A stretch of DNA of 12,211 bases. Origin: Allocoleopsis sp036703385 (GTDB lineage Bacteria > Cyanobacteriota > Cyanobacteriia > Cyanobacteriales > Coleofasciculaceae). Location: positions 1 through 12,211 of the forward strand of contig NZ_DATNPA010000645.1 of NCBI RefSeq assembly GCF_036703385.1, given 5' to 3'. A program made the position numbers and the translations under genes. Below, one piece after another: positions 1-6,738 of this stretch (its first letter is position 1; each line of letters opens with the position of its first letter). The notes below the pieces were generated by a model. It searched no databases. It had not been told where the DNA came from and was given only the letters and a program-made list of their open reading frames with translations.

Positions 1-330
1 GGAATTGTTGCTCAGAGAGACTTGTATTCTGCATTCTTAGCTAAATATATTGACCCAGACACGTTCGTTCTCCAGGTGCGTCGGTTACTCAGTGATTGGC
101 AAAGTGTGGAGCTGCGCTTGCAAGCGGCTTGGAGAACAGCAACGGAAGTGAAATCTGCAACTGGAAGGGTTATCCCTTCCTCCTTTGGTCGTTGCCCAGA
201 GGTAGAGCGGGTCGCTGCGGAAGTCTTTGCAAAAACATCTAAGACCCAGGATGCTGTAAGCCTAAGCCGAGAGCCTGGGAGAGGACGTTCGGTCAAAGAA
301 CCTCCCGGTTTTAATGAATCTAACACTTGA
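1..330 (+). CDS. C-terminal end of a TnpB/OrfB-like transposase (IS200/IS605-type), 5' part outside window
   Basis: The frame is open from base 1 to a TGA at 328-330 and gives 109 residues beginning GIVAQRDLYSAFLA. In TnpB/OrfB proteins the last RuvC-like motif has an aspartate just after the zinc-finger region, in a context like 'RD.N.A'. The RDLYSAF segment fits the cyanobacterial variant of that motif, so the aspartate at visible residue 7 is the likely third catalytic acid. The tail SREPGRGRSVKEPP is a low-complexity basic end that I associate with cyanobacterial members of this family. TnpB proteins are RNA-guided DNA endonucleases encoded by insertion sequences. Their guide RNA is normally transcribed across the 3' end of the gene, and the hairpins here (163-180, 302-355) fit that. 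The TTG at 22 is only an internal codon; the true start lies upstream of the window. Whether the full gene is intact cannot be judged. An unrelated protein with a similar tail is possible. Confidence 0.6.
   Translation, partial: GIVAQRDLYSAFLAKYIDPDTFVLQVRRLLSDWQSVELRLQAAWRTATEVKSATGRVIPSSFGRCPEVERVAAEVFAKTSKTQDAVSLSREPGRGRSVKEPPGFNESNT
163..180 (+). repeat. Perfect 7-bp hairpin inside the transposase 3' coding region
   Basis: GGAAGGG (163-169) and CCCTTCC (174-180) pair perfectly around a TTAT loop. A stem this strong inside coding sequence, about 130 bases before the larger nested repeat, fits structured RNA overlapping the end of tnpB. It could also be chance. Confidence 0.4.
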
Positions 331-355
331 AGTGTTAGATGAATGCAACCGGGAG
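302..355. repeat. Nested inverted repeat at the 3' end of the transposase gene (possible IS right end / guide-RNA scaffold)
   Basis: Outer arms CTCCCGGTT (302-310) and AACCGGGAG (347-355) are perfect complements. Inside them, ATCTAACACTT (318-328) and AAGTGTTAGAT (330-340) form a second perfect 11-bp stem around a single base. The inner stem spans the TGA stop at 328-330. A smaller GTTC/GAAC hairpin (287-290, 298-301) lies just before. There GGGAG at 277-281 could compete with the downstream arm for CTCCC at 302-306, which would allow a switch or pseudoknot. IS200/IS605-type elements carry subterminal hairpins at their ends, and TnpB guide RNAs fold across the same region. That assignment is inferred. 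No U-tract follows, so a simple terminator is less likely. Confidence 0.65.
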
Positions 356-367
356 AGTCTCAGTCAG

Positions 368-1945
368 TTAAATCCAAGAGCGGAACCACATTCGGAGATG
401 ATAACTTTGCAGCGGCAGGGGAAGACCCAAGTAGATGGGTAACCAGAAAACAAACGCGAGGAGGATTAATAATATCACCGTGACACTAGCACTTCGGTAT
501 TCAGTGCGATCGCGATACAGCCAGCGATCGACCAACCAAGCCAGTGCTAAGCCAGAAAACACCGATGAGCCCATATAGTGGTAGAGAAATATACAGCGAG
601 TCACTTTAGCCCAAGGTAATAAATTAGCTGACCAGCCCAGTACTAAGTAGAGAGCAATCCAGGTGTAGGGAGTTGGGGCAAATTTCCAACCGATTCCTTC
701 AATAAGGCGTTGAATCAAGAGGAACAGCAGCAAAAAAATTGCCGCCGTCGAGAGCCACCACAGAAAAGGGTTGCCTATGGCGTGGACATCATACACATAT
801 TTTTCGGCACCAGAAGGCAAGGGTGGGTAAACTGGCACTTGCTCAGTCGTATTACGAGCCGTCTGATAGAAGTAGGCAACCGGACGCCACATTAAGAGCC
901 AGCTGTACCAGTGAGAACAGTAAGGATGGACTTTTGGGCCATCCCCAATTTTTTCGTGAAAGGTCAAAATATCATACTGCGCTTGCCAGAATCCAGGCTC
1001 TGGATTCATCTTGAGGTGAGGAATCCAAAGCAGGCTGTAGGTGAGAACTGGGATAATGGCAAAATTCCAGAAAATGTGCAGAACATTCAACTGGGTTAGG
1101 TTTTGCAGAGGCGTCACGATCAGTCGTGAATCCTGACCTTTGAGTCGGGAGTGGGATGTGAGAGGATTGCTTTCCTGTTCCCTGGCTTCTGTGGAGGGCG
1201 TTTGTGAATCGGGGCGCGAAAGTATCCTCTGTTTTTTATCGACATCGCCTGCCGGCGGGAGCAACAGCGGTGTCTTAAAAAATGCTCGCATCCACTGCAT
1301 CACCCAAGCAGCAACCCAAATCATATAGACGCCCAAGAGGAACCATAACCCGTTCCACTTGATGCAGGCTGATGCTCCAAAAAAGACACCCGATAGGGCA
1401 AGATTCAACCATCGCCGGTGTTTTTGTCCCAAGGCTTTGAGAAAAAACAACTGACCCAATAATCCCAGGCTGACTAAATAGACGTTGTTCAGGGCGTAGC
1501 GAGACTCGACTAGGAACAGACCATCGGTGGCAGCAAAGAGTGCGGCAATCAAAGCAAAGCTCTTGCGTCGATTGAGTTCATAGGCCAGTGCGCCCACGAC
1601 TAAGGGAATAAAGGAGCCTGTCAAGGCATTCAACCAGCGGTAACTCCAAGTAGAACGCAGCGAACCAGTCAAACCGTTGAGGTTATCTTGCCCGATGGGG
1701 AGATGAGAGCCAATCCACATGCCAATGGCAATGATGTATTGACTGAGGGGTGGATGAGCGTTGAAAAAATGCGTCCCTGTCAAGTAGTTGTTAGCAAACT
1801 TAGCATAATAGACCTCATCAAAGACCAACGTATTAAATCGACCCAATCCCCAAAAGCGCAAGGCAGCTGAGAAGACAAGGATGGCGGTCATGCCGATGCC
1901 AAACCAAGGGATAGACGAGTTGGATAGCTTTTTAGACCAAGTCAT
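368..1945 (-). CDS. Membrane glycosyltransferase of the protein O-mannosyltransferase (PMT/GT39) family
   Basis: This 525-residue polytopic membrane protein starts at ATG 1943-1945 and ends TAA at 368-370. The first membrane span (about 16-34) is followed by an external loop with FDEVYYAKFA (42-51), the Asp-Glu motif that serves catalysis in PMT/GT-C enzymes, and then HPPLSQ (64-69). Other family-like segments are DGLFLVESR (141-149), CIKWNGLW (194-201), the HPYCSHWYSW loop (340-349) and FLYHYMGS (453-460) near the C-terminal spans. Such enzymes move a sugar from a polyprenyl-phosphate carrier to an acceptor on the outer face of the plasma membrane; acceptor and sugar are not visible here. 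Residues about 225-286 are a hydrophilic, Ser/Gln-rich stretch between membrane spans that looks like an expansion. No clear Shine-Dalgarno precedes the ATG. The gene is divergent from the permease remnant and convergent with the transposase end, 37 bp away. Confidence 0.88.
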   Translation of the reverse strand: MTWSKKLSNSSIPWFGIGMTAILVFSAALRFWGLGRFNTLVFDEVYYAKFANNYLTGTHFFNAHPPLSQYIIAIGMWIGSHLPIGQDNLNGLTGSLRSTWSYRWLNALTGSFIPLVVGALAYELNRRKSFALIAALFAATDGLFLVESRYALNNVYLVSLGLLGQLFFLKALGQKHRRWLNLALSGVFFGASACIKWNGLWFLLGVYMIWVAAWVMQWMRAFFKTPLLLPPAGDVDKKQRILSRPDSQTPSTEAREQESNPLTSHSRLKGQDSRLIVTPLQNLTQLNVLHIFWNFAIIPVLTYSLLWIPHLKMNPEPGFWQAQYDILTFHEKIGDGPKVHPYCSHWYSWLLMWRPVAYFYQTARNTTEQVPVYPPLPSGAEKYVYDVHAIGNPFLWWLSTAAIFLLLFLLIQRLIEGIGWKFAPTPYTWIALYLVLGWSANLLPWAKVTRCIFLYHYMGSSVFSGLALAWLVDRWLYRDRTEYRSASVTVILLILLAFVFWLPIYLGLPLPLQSYHLRMWFRSWI

Positions 1946-2053
1946 AAAATCATGCTTTTTAGCTCAAAGCTGTTAAAGGAAATGTGTCGCCTCATTCCAA
2001 ACGTTTCTCACTTAGACCTTAATCTTGGGTTCAGAGTGTGTCGGACTACAGCC

Positions 2054-2338
2054 ATGAGTGATCGTGAAATCAATCAGTTGAGTCATCGTGAAATCGATTC
2101 GAGTCCCGATCCGTCTGGTCAACCGCCACCAACCGGGTGGCAGGGTATAATTGCCCACTTCTTCAAGTTTCACGAATACCGGACAGATATCCGCACTGAA
2201 GTCTTGGCGGGTGTTACCACCTTTATGACAATGGCATATATTCTGGCAGTTAATCCGAGCATTTTGTCGAATGCCATTTTTTTGCAACAGCCACAGGATT
2301 TGTTCGGGGAACTGAATCATTGGGCTTTTGGATTCTAA
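2054..2338 (+). pseudogene. Truncated N-terminal remnant of an NCS2-family purine (guanine/hypoxanthine-type) permease
   Basis: The likely original start is ATG 2054 (MSDREINQ); the frame stays open further upstream to 1952 but that part looks non-coding. Residues about 35-87 read like the N terminus of AzgA-type NCS2 permeases: FFKFHEYRTDIRTE, then a membrane segment VLAGVTTFMTMAYILAVNPS, then ILSNAIF and QDLFGEL. Family members run to roughly 450-480 residues with 12 or more membrane spans. Here the match stops after GEL (near 2314), seven unrelated residues (NHWAFGF) follow, and the frame ends at 2338. The next gene starts 36 bp later, so the rest of the permease is missing, not just frameshifted. 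Transport function must be lost, because only one span remains. I infer a deletion between about 2314 and 2370. Expression of a 94-residue peptide cannot be excluded. Confidence 0.82.
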
Positions 2339-2374
2339 GCTTGAGAGTGTTGGCAAAGCTTGGAGATTTAGGGA

Positions 2375-3223
2375 ATGAACATTAGGGTAATGAGCTTCAA
2401 TTTGCGCTATGACAAGCCTGACCCTGATAACCATGCCTGGAAGGTGCGAAAACAGGCCGTGGCAGCGCTGATTACCCATTATTCACCCGATATTATTGGC
2501 ACCCAAGAGGGACAAGCCCACCAGTTGTTGGACTTACATCGGTTGCTGCCAAACTATCAGAGTGTTGGGAGCGATCGCACGGGAACCGATACGGGTGAGT
2601 ATTGTGCTATCTTCTACCGAACTGAGCGGCTGAGGTGCCTAAGGACGCAAGATTTTGTTTTGAGCGATACCCCAGAAATTCCAGGGAGTATTAGCCCCGC
2701 TTGGGGCAATCCCATCCCGCGCATGGCTAGCTGGGCTGTATTTGCCGTTGTGGGGGAAGCCAGAACGGTAACTCTTTTGAATACTCATCTCGACTACAAA
2801 AGTACTCAGGCACGAGAATTAGGGGTAAAGCTGATACGCGATCGCCTTTGTCAGTACGTAGAGAGCGATCGCATCGGTGGTTTAGACTTGGCTGAGTCTT
2901 ATCTGTTCCTCACGGGTGACTTTAATGCTGATCCGGGTACGGTTCCCAGGGAGATGTTGAAATCTCCTTTATCCAATGGCGTCACCCTGCACGACGCCTT
3001 GAAGGATATTGCATTAGAGCATCAACTCAGCTTTCACGACTTCACGGGACAAGCCTTTGCTGCGATTGATACGATTTACTATGACAGCCGCGTCAGTTTG
3101 CAAAATGTATTAATTGATACTCAGCAATGGCTGGGAATTTGGCCTTCCGATCACTTTCCGGTAGTCGCCGATTTTGTCGATACAGGACTCAACGCTGACA
3201 TACAGAGGAATAATAGGGATTGA
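2375..3223 (+). CDS. Endonuclease/exonuclease/phosphatase (EEP) family protein
   Basis: This 282-residue protein has the full set of EEP motifs: MSFNLRYD (6-13) with metal-site Asn9, IGTQEGQ (41-47) with Glu45, LLNTHLDYKS (134-143) with His138, LTGDFNADPG (179-188) with Asp182 and Asn184, AIDTIYY (230-236) with Asp232, and the C-terminal WPSDHFPVVADF (256-267) with the catalytic Asp-His pair 259/260. The fold hydrolyses phosphodiester or phosphomonoester bonds with a divalent metal; substrates range from DNA to phospholipids and cyclic nucleotides. The spacing and short loops suit the small bacterial hydrolases of this family; the substrate cannot be set from sequence. No signal peptide is seen, so it is probably cytoplasmic. 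GGAG at 2362-2365 lies about 9 bases before ATG 2375 and supports this start. It begins only 36 bp after the permease remnant and may now use that gene's promoter. Confidence 0.9.
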   Translation: MNIRVMSFNLRYDKPDPDNHAWKVRKQAVAALITHYSPDIIGTQEGQAHQLLDLHRLLPNYQSVGSDRTGTDTGEYCAIFYRTERLRCLRTQDFVLSDTPEIPGSISPAWGNPIPRMASWAVFAVVGEARTVTLLNTHLDYKSTQARELGVKLIRDRLCQYVESDRIGGLDLAESYLFLTGDFNADPGTVPREMLKSPLSNGVTLHDALKDIALEHQLSFHDFTGQAFAAIDTIYYDSRVSLQNVLIDTQQWLGIWPSDHFPVVADFVDTGLNADIQRNNRD

Positions 3224-3313
3224 AGGGATGAGAGCAGATTTACAAAAACTGTTCTCCCACCCTTGCGCCCATAACCCTGATTTTTAGGTCAGTGAGGTCA
3301 TCAACACAGTCCC

Positions 3314-4444
3314 ATGAAGGAATCCATCAGTAAGCTTCCTCGCCAGCTCAGTATTGGGTTAATCTTCCCGATTCTTTTTCTCAATGGCTGGCTTCTGCTT
3401 CTGTTGGTTCAGATGCTACAGCCTTTGCCTAGCATTTTAATCACAGCTACCCTAATCGCATTTTTGCTCGATTATCCCATTCGGTTTCTCCACGAGCGCG
3501 GAATCAATCGAGGCATAGCTATGGGAGTAGTAGTCCTATTATTTCTGATGATTTTAGTCACTTTAGGACTGTTCTTGGTGCCCATTATTCTGCAACAGGC
3601 CAATGAATTGTTAACTCGGCTACCCGATTGGCTAAAATCGGGTCAACAGCAACTGCAAAGCCTGGAAAATTGGGCGATCGCTCAACAGTTACCGATTGAT
3701 TTGAGTAGCACGTATAGTCAGATCATTGAACGAATAACGAGCCTACTGCGTTCCCTTACCAGTCAAGTGTTCAGTTTGATCTTTAATACGATTGGCAGCC
3801 TCGTCAATGTTTTCTTGACACTGGTTTTTTCTTTTTTCCTCGTTTGGAGAGGGGAACGATTGTGGAATGGCATCCTCAGCTGGTTTCCTGATCAGTGGGA
3901 TCAACTCATCCGTCAAGCCCTGCCATACAATTTCGAGCGGTTTATTGCCGGTCAAGTCATTCTGGCAGTGATCATCAGTATTGCTCAGACAACCGCTCAG
4001 TTGATTTTAGGTGTACCTTTAGCTCAACTCTTTGGCTTTGGTATTGGAGCAGCTAGCCTGATTCCCTTTGGTGGCACCACGAGTATTGTGATCGTGAGCT
4101 TGCTCCTGGCACTGAATAACTTTTGGTTAGGGGTTAAAGTTTTAGTCGTGGCGATCGTGATTAATCAAATCGTCGAGAATGTTTTGGGGCCGCGCATTGT
4201 TGGCGAACTAACTGGATTGAATCCAGTATGGATGCTGATTTCGCTGGATATTGGTGTTAAGACGGGAGGAGTTCTAGGGTTGCTGGTAGCTGTGCCGATC
4301 GCGAGTTTTATTAAAGTAACGTTTGATACTATTCGGTCTTCTCCACTCACGATCCAAGTTGTACCCAGTACAGCAGAAATTCCTGCCAGCCCTGAAGACA
4401 AGAAGCAAGCTAAAAAATCAACCAGTGCAAAAGAAGTGCTATAG
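3314..4444 (+). CDS. AI-2E family (PF01594, PerM/YdiK-like) membrane transporter
   Basis: This 376-residue integral membrane protein has an N-terminal pair of hydrophobic spans (about 13-33 and 40-53). The loop LDYPIRFLHERGINRG (52-67) and a span at about 68-92 follow. Next comes a soluble segment (about 93-148, LPDWL at 103-107), then more spans. The C-terminal half has the family signature: IPFGGTTSI (250-258), NQIVENVLGPRIVG (284-297), GLNPVWMLISL (301-311) and GGVLGLLVAVPIASFIK (318-334). The family includes the E. coli TqsA autoinducer-2 exporter and PerM-like proteins, some with proposed cation/proton roles. The name does not prove AI-2 transport, and no substrate can be assigned here. 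The tail after 340 is hydrophilic and Lys-rich. No strong ribosome binding site is visible before ATG 3314. It follows the EEP gene after 90 bp on the same strand and may be co-transcribed. Confidence 0.9.
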   Translation: MKESISKLPRQLSIGLIFPILFLNGWLLLLLVQMLQPLPSILITATLIAFLLDYPIRFLHERGINRGIAMGVVVLLFLMILVTLGLFLVPIILQQANELLTRLPDWLKSGQQQLQSLENWAIAQQLPIDLSSTYSQIIERITSLLRSLTSQVFSLIFNTIGSLVNVFLTLVFSFFLVWRGERLWNGILSWFPDQWDQLIRQALPYNFERFIAGQVILAVIISIAQTTAQLILGVPLAQLFGFGIGAASLIPFGGTTSIVIVSLLLALNNFWLGVKVLVVAIVINQIVENVLGPRIVGELTGLNPVWMLISLDIGVKTGGVLGLLVAVPIASFIKVTFDTIRSSPLTIQVVPSTAEIPASPEDKKQAKKSTSAKEVL

Positions 4445-4569
4445 GAGGTGTTGGGTAGTACCCATACTAGTGCAGCGTAGCAGAAATAAATGACCCGCTT
4501 GCCAATCTGCCCTAATCCTATAAACACTTGACAATGAGATAAGTATAGTCGCAGATAAATCCGATAAAA

Positions 4570-4830
4570 ATGGCAAGACCCACACAAGCTCACATGTCTC
4601 GAACGATAGGTAAGAACAAGCCTGACGCCTTTAAAGATCTGACAAAACGCCAGGTCGAGTACTACATGGGCGCAAAGCTGATTGAGGTTGGAGTTAACCC
4701 GAACTCAGCCATTTATCGATGGTCGTTAGAAACTAAGGGTAACAACGAAATTTGGACTTACAGTGCATACTGGGGCGATTCCAAAGAGCAATTGCTCAAA
4801 CAAGAGCAGAGTTCGGCAGATAATGCATAG
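4570..4830 (+). CDS. Unrecognised small protein (86 aa)
   Basis: I do not recognise this gene. It encodes a soluble, mixed-charge protein with no signal peptide or membrane span. The core, about residues 19-70, contains DAFKDLTKRQVEYYMGAK, then NPNSAIYRWSLETKG and a Trp/Tyr-rich stretch (IWTYSAYWG). It ends in a charged helix-like tail (KEQLLKQEQSS). The composition is protein-like and there is no plausible competitor on the other strand, which supports it being real. ATG 4570 is used as the start; ATG 4594 (MSRTIG) is an alternative. A TTGACA at 4528-4533 with CAGATA 18 bp later is a weak possible promoter. It stands alone, 125 bp after the AI-2E gene and about 200 bp before the first Uma2 gene. 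Confidence 0.6.
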   Translation: MARPTQAHMSRTIGKNKPDAFKDLTKRQVEYYMGAKLIEVGVNPNSAIYRWSLETKGNNEIWTYSAYWGDSKEQLLKQEQSSADNA

Positions 4831-4867
4831 CAGGAATTAAGGAACTGTAATTTAATAGCAATCTGTA

Positions 4868-4886
4868 AGGGCATGGCCATGCCCCT
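4868..4886. repeat. Palindromic GC-rich interspersed repeat
   Basis: GGGCATGGCCATGCCC (4869-4884) is a perfect 16-bp palindrome flanked by AG and CT. It resembles the GGGCATAGCA/TGCTATGCCC palindrome at 5837-5857, sharing the GGGCAT...ATGCCC ends and the 'GTAGGGGCA'-like border (here on the opposite side: TGCCCCTAC). This points to a family of small dispersed cyanobacterial palindromes. It lies in the spacer after the 86-aa gene and could act as a hairpin at the 3' end of that transcript. Confidence 0.7.
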
Positions 4887-5029
4887 ACATAGGAAATTGG
4901 AAGTTAATAAATCCTCAATCCTGAGCTACTGGGTGAGCGGTAACGATTCGCTTCTAGATAGCTGGGCTGAACGCGATCGCACGTTTGCCACAATAAAATT
5001 AAGTTGACAGCGCTACTCTGTTGGGCATC

Positions 5030-5806
5030 ATGTATCAAGCAGACCCACCTCTCGACCCGAAAAAAGTTTTGCCCACGATGTACGATCTTCCCAGCGAAGA
5101 CCCAGAGGAGCCTGGTTTGCCTGACGAATACCATCTACTACAGCCCCAACTTTTGGCGTATACCTTCCGTCCTGCCAACTATCCAGAAGACGAAATCTTT
5201 GTTGCCAGCGATTTAAATCTTTACTACAACGTTCGTCATCCTCTTTGGTATAAACGCCCCGACTGGTTTGCAGTTGTAGGCGTACCGAGGTTGTATGAGC
5301 AACGGGAACTGCGCCTAAGCTACGTAGTTTGGCAAGAAGGGGTTAATCCCTTCGTCGTCGTCGAACTGCTCTCACCGGGAACTGAAAAAGAAGACTTGGG
5401 ACAAACGTTGCGGGAAGTCAATCAACCCCCAACAAAATGGGAAGTTTACGAACGAATTTTGCGGGTTCCCTATTTCATTGTGTTTGACCGTTACACCGAC
5501 CAGTTAAGAGTGTTTCAGTTAACGGGAAGTAGCTACACCGAGTTAGAACTAAGTGAGCCGCGAGTGTGGATGAATGATATTCAGCTTGGTTTGGGGATGT
5601 GGCAAGGTGTTTATCAGGGAATTGAGCGCCTCTGGTTGCGTTGGTATGATGCAGACGGTAACTGGATTCTTATCCCTGAAGAGCGAGAAAGACAACGGGC
5701 TGAACAAGAAAGTCAAATGCTTGAACGAGAAAGGCGACGAGTAGAAAGATTGGCAGAACAGTTGCGATCGCTCGGCGTTGAACCGGAGTTGGAGGATGAG
5801 GTTTAG
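5030..5806 (+). CDS. Uma2-family (DUF820) PD-(D/E)XK endonuclease-fold protein
   Basis: This 258-residue protein starts MYQADPPLDPKKVLPTMYDL. The frame opens at TTG 5021, but ATG 5030 is preferred because many relatives start just before the 'DPP' segment. The nuclease-like core covers about 37-200: ASDLNLYY (59-66) with Asp61, KRPDWFAVVG (75-84) with the Pro-Asp pair, FVVVELLSPGTEKED (108-122) with Glu112, and KWEVYERILRVPYFIVFD (136-153). These match the order of Uma2 motifs (D, PD, E-x-LSP, K..YE..GV.EY..D). Residues about 215-247 form an Arg/Glu-rich coiled coil (EERERQRAEQE). The family is greatly expanded in cyanobacteria. A restriction-enzyme-like fold is known, but the cellular role and substrate are not settled. 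The last 14 codons and the following spacer are repeated at 6694-6777. Confidence 0.9.
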   Translation: MYQADPPLDPKKVLPTMYDLPSEDPEEPGLPDEYHLLQPQLLAYTFRPANYPEDEIFVASDLNLYYNVRHPLWYKRPDWFAVVGVPRLYEQRELRLSYVVWQEGVNPFVVVELLSPGTEKEDLGQTLREVNQPPTKWEVYERILRVPYFIVFDRYTDQLRVFQLTGSSYTELELSEPRVWMNDIQLGLGMWQGVYQGIERLWLRWYDADGNWILIPEERERQRAEQESQMLERERRRVERLAEQLRSLGVEPELEDEV

Positions 5807-5830
5807 GGGGTGGGGGGAAGGTGCGATCGC

Positions 5831-5860
5831 TGGTAGGGGCATAGCATTGCTATGCCCTTA
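5831..5860. repeat. Palindromic interspersed repeat between convergent genes (possible bidirectional terminator)
   Basis: GGGCATAGCA (5837-5846) and TGCTATGCCC (5848-5857) form a perfect 10-bp stem around one base. It is preceded by a HIP1 octamer (5823-5830) and GGTAGG. The stem fills the gap between the Uma2 stop (5806) and the PIN-toxin stop codon (5858-5860 on the minus strand), so it could limit read-through in both directions. No T-tract is present. The border up to GGGCATA is shared with 6757-6777, where the palindrome is cut short. Confidence 0.75.
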
Positions 5861-6277
5861 TGGAGAATTTGTTAAGTCCTGAATCAGTTGGTTAGGAGTC
5901 AGGATTCGAGGAGTTGTCACTGGGAAATCTTGCGGGTTGCGGGTAACAATGGCATCTAGTTGATTCACTATAGCAGTGCTGTATTGAATTGCATCTTCAA
6001 AATCCCTAAAGTTGGAGGTTAATGCCATCCTTATGACTGCCTCATTAACTGTAGCAATTTGGCAGTATGTGGCTAACCAATTGATAAAATCAGTTGTCCA
6101 TTCTCGACCTCTTGACCTACGGATAATGTAATAAAGGTCACCAAAGGTTGATGCTGAGATATAACCTTCAATTTTACCTTGCTCAACCAGTAATAATACT
6201 TGTTGACTTGCCTCAAAATGAGGCTGACGCTCAAGGGCAACGTCCACAATAATATTGGTATCGAGAAGTACTGTCAC
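5858..6277 (-). CDS. PIN-domain toxin, VapC-like ribonuclease
   Basis: This 139-residue single PIN domain begins MTVLLDTNIIVDVALER. The N-terminal Asp6-Thr-Asn is the first metal-site motif. Further acidic positions are Asp47 (STFGDLYYII, 43-52), the Asp92/Glu94/Asp95 cluster (RDFEDAIQYSTA, 91-102) and Asp108 with TRNPQDF (112-118). PIN toxins cleave RNA (often tRNA or rRNA) with Mg2+ and are neutralised by a co-transcribed antitoxin. The start codon is GTG (6275-6277 on the minus strand), overlapping the antitoxin stop as GTGA, a sign of translational coupling. The length is typical of VapC-type toxins. The RNA target cannot be predicted. All expected acidic residues are present, so it is probably active. 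Confidence 0.88.
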   Translation of the reverse strand: MTVLLDTNIIVDVALERQPHFEASQQVLLLVEQGKIEGYISASTFGDLYYIIRRSRGREWTTDFINWLATYCQIATVNEAVIRMALTSNFRDFEDAIQYSTAIVNQLDAIVTRNPQDFPVTTPRILTPNQLIQDLTNSP

Positions 6278-6558
6278 AAGTTATGTTTTTCCTTTAATGC
6301 TTCCCATCTCCCCTCATCTGGGTCAAAGTCTGGCGGAACAGGTGGGGCATTTTCTAGTAATTCTCTGAGTGATTTTACCTGAGATTTTCTCTTCGGTACT
6401 TCAGGCTGTGACTCGGAATCGATCACTGTGGAACTAGCAACCGTCTCAACTACCTGCAAGACAATTACCTCTACTTCTCCTGGTGGCATCTTAACAGGTT
6501 GGGCAATCACTAAGTTACCTGCTGCATCGATTGTTCCCTTGAGTTTGTAAGCTTGCAT
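6274..6558 (-). CDS. Antitoxin of the PIN toxin (VapB-like)
   Basis: This 94-residue protein is encoded directly upstream of the PIN toxin and shares 4 bases with it. The N-terminal half, KLKGTIDAAGNLVIAQPVKMPPGEVEVIVLQ (5-35 in part), looks like a small beta-rich DNA-binding or dimerisation fold, reminiscent of AbrB/SpoVT-type swapped hairpins. The middle is variable and polar. The C-terminal part, SLRELLENAPPVPPDFDP followed by EGRWEALKEKHN, resembles the toxin-wrapping tail of many cyanobacterial antitoxins. The complex would usually repress its own promoter. AGGAGA on the minus strand (bases 6565-6570) sits 6 bases before ATG 6556-6558, a strong ribosome binding site that fits the excess of antitoxin expected. 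The antitoxin family is inferred from context and shape, not from a decisive motif. Confidence 0.82.
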   Translation of the reverse strand: MQAYKLKGTIDAAGNLVIAQPVKMPPGEVEVIVLQVVETVASSTVIDSESQPEVPKRKSQVKSLRELLENAPPVPPDFDPDEGRWEALKEKHNL

Positions 6559-6693
6559 ATTATTTCTCCTATGTAGCTAGGTGAGGTGCGTTACCTTTAG
6601 TTAACACAACCTACGATTTGCTTTAACTTAGCGAGTCTTGGTTTAAAAATAACCTCACGCGCTTAGCGATCGCTTTTATTGATATAGAGGTTG

Positions 6694-6738
6694 ATGCGAT
6701 CGCTCGGCGTTGAACCCGATCTGGATTTGGAGGTTTAG
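6694..6738 (+). pseudogene. Relic of a Uma2 gene 3' end (last 14 codons)
   Basis: This short frame reads MRSLGVEPDLDLEV then TAG. It matches the end of the Uma2 protein encoded just upstream (LRSLGVEPELEDEV). The DNA similarity starts at the HIP1 octamer, and the frame is closed by TAG at 6685-6687 just before it, so no longer Uma2 gene is present. It is best read as a leftover of a duplicated or recombined Uma2 gene and is not functional. Confidence 0.8.

Noticed and set aside
1952..2053. Upstream extension of the permease remnant to the ATG-like codon at 1952
   Set aside because: The extra 34 residues do not resemble the N terminus of NCS2 proteins; ATG 2054 with MSDREINQ fits better.
2012..2479. 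155-residue minus-strand frame across the permease remnant
   Set aside because: It is antisense to recognisable NCS2 sequence and to the start of the EEP gene, and its translation has no recognisable motif.
4452..4464. TGGGTA/TACCCA hairpin just after the AI-2E stop as a terminator
   Set aside because: The stem is only 6 bp around one base and no T-tract follows.
4165..4593. 142-residue minus-strand frame opposite the AI-2E gene end
   Set aside because: Most of it is antisense to strongly conserved AI-2E family motifs, and the predicted protein is not family-like.
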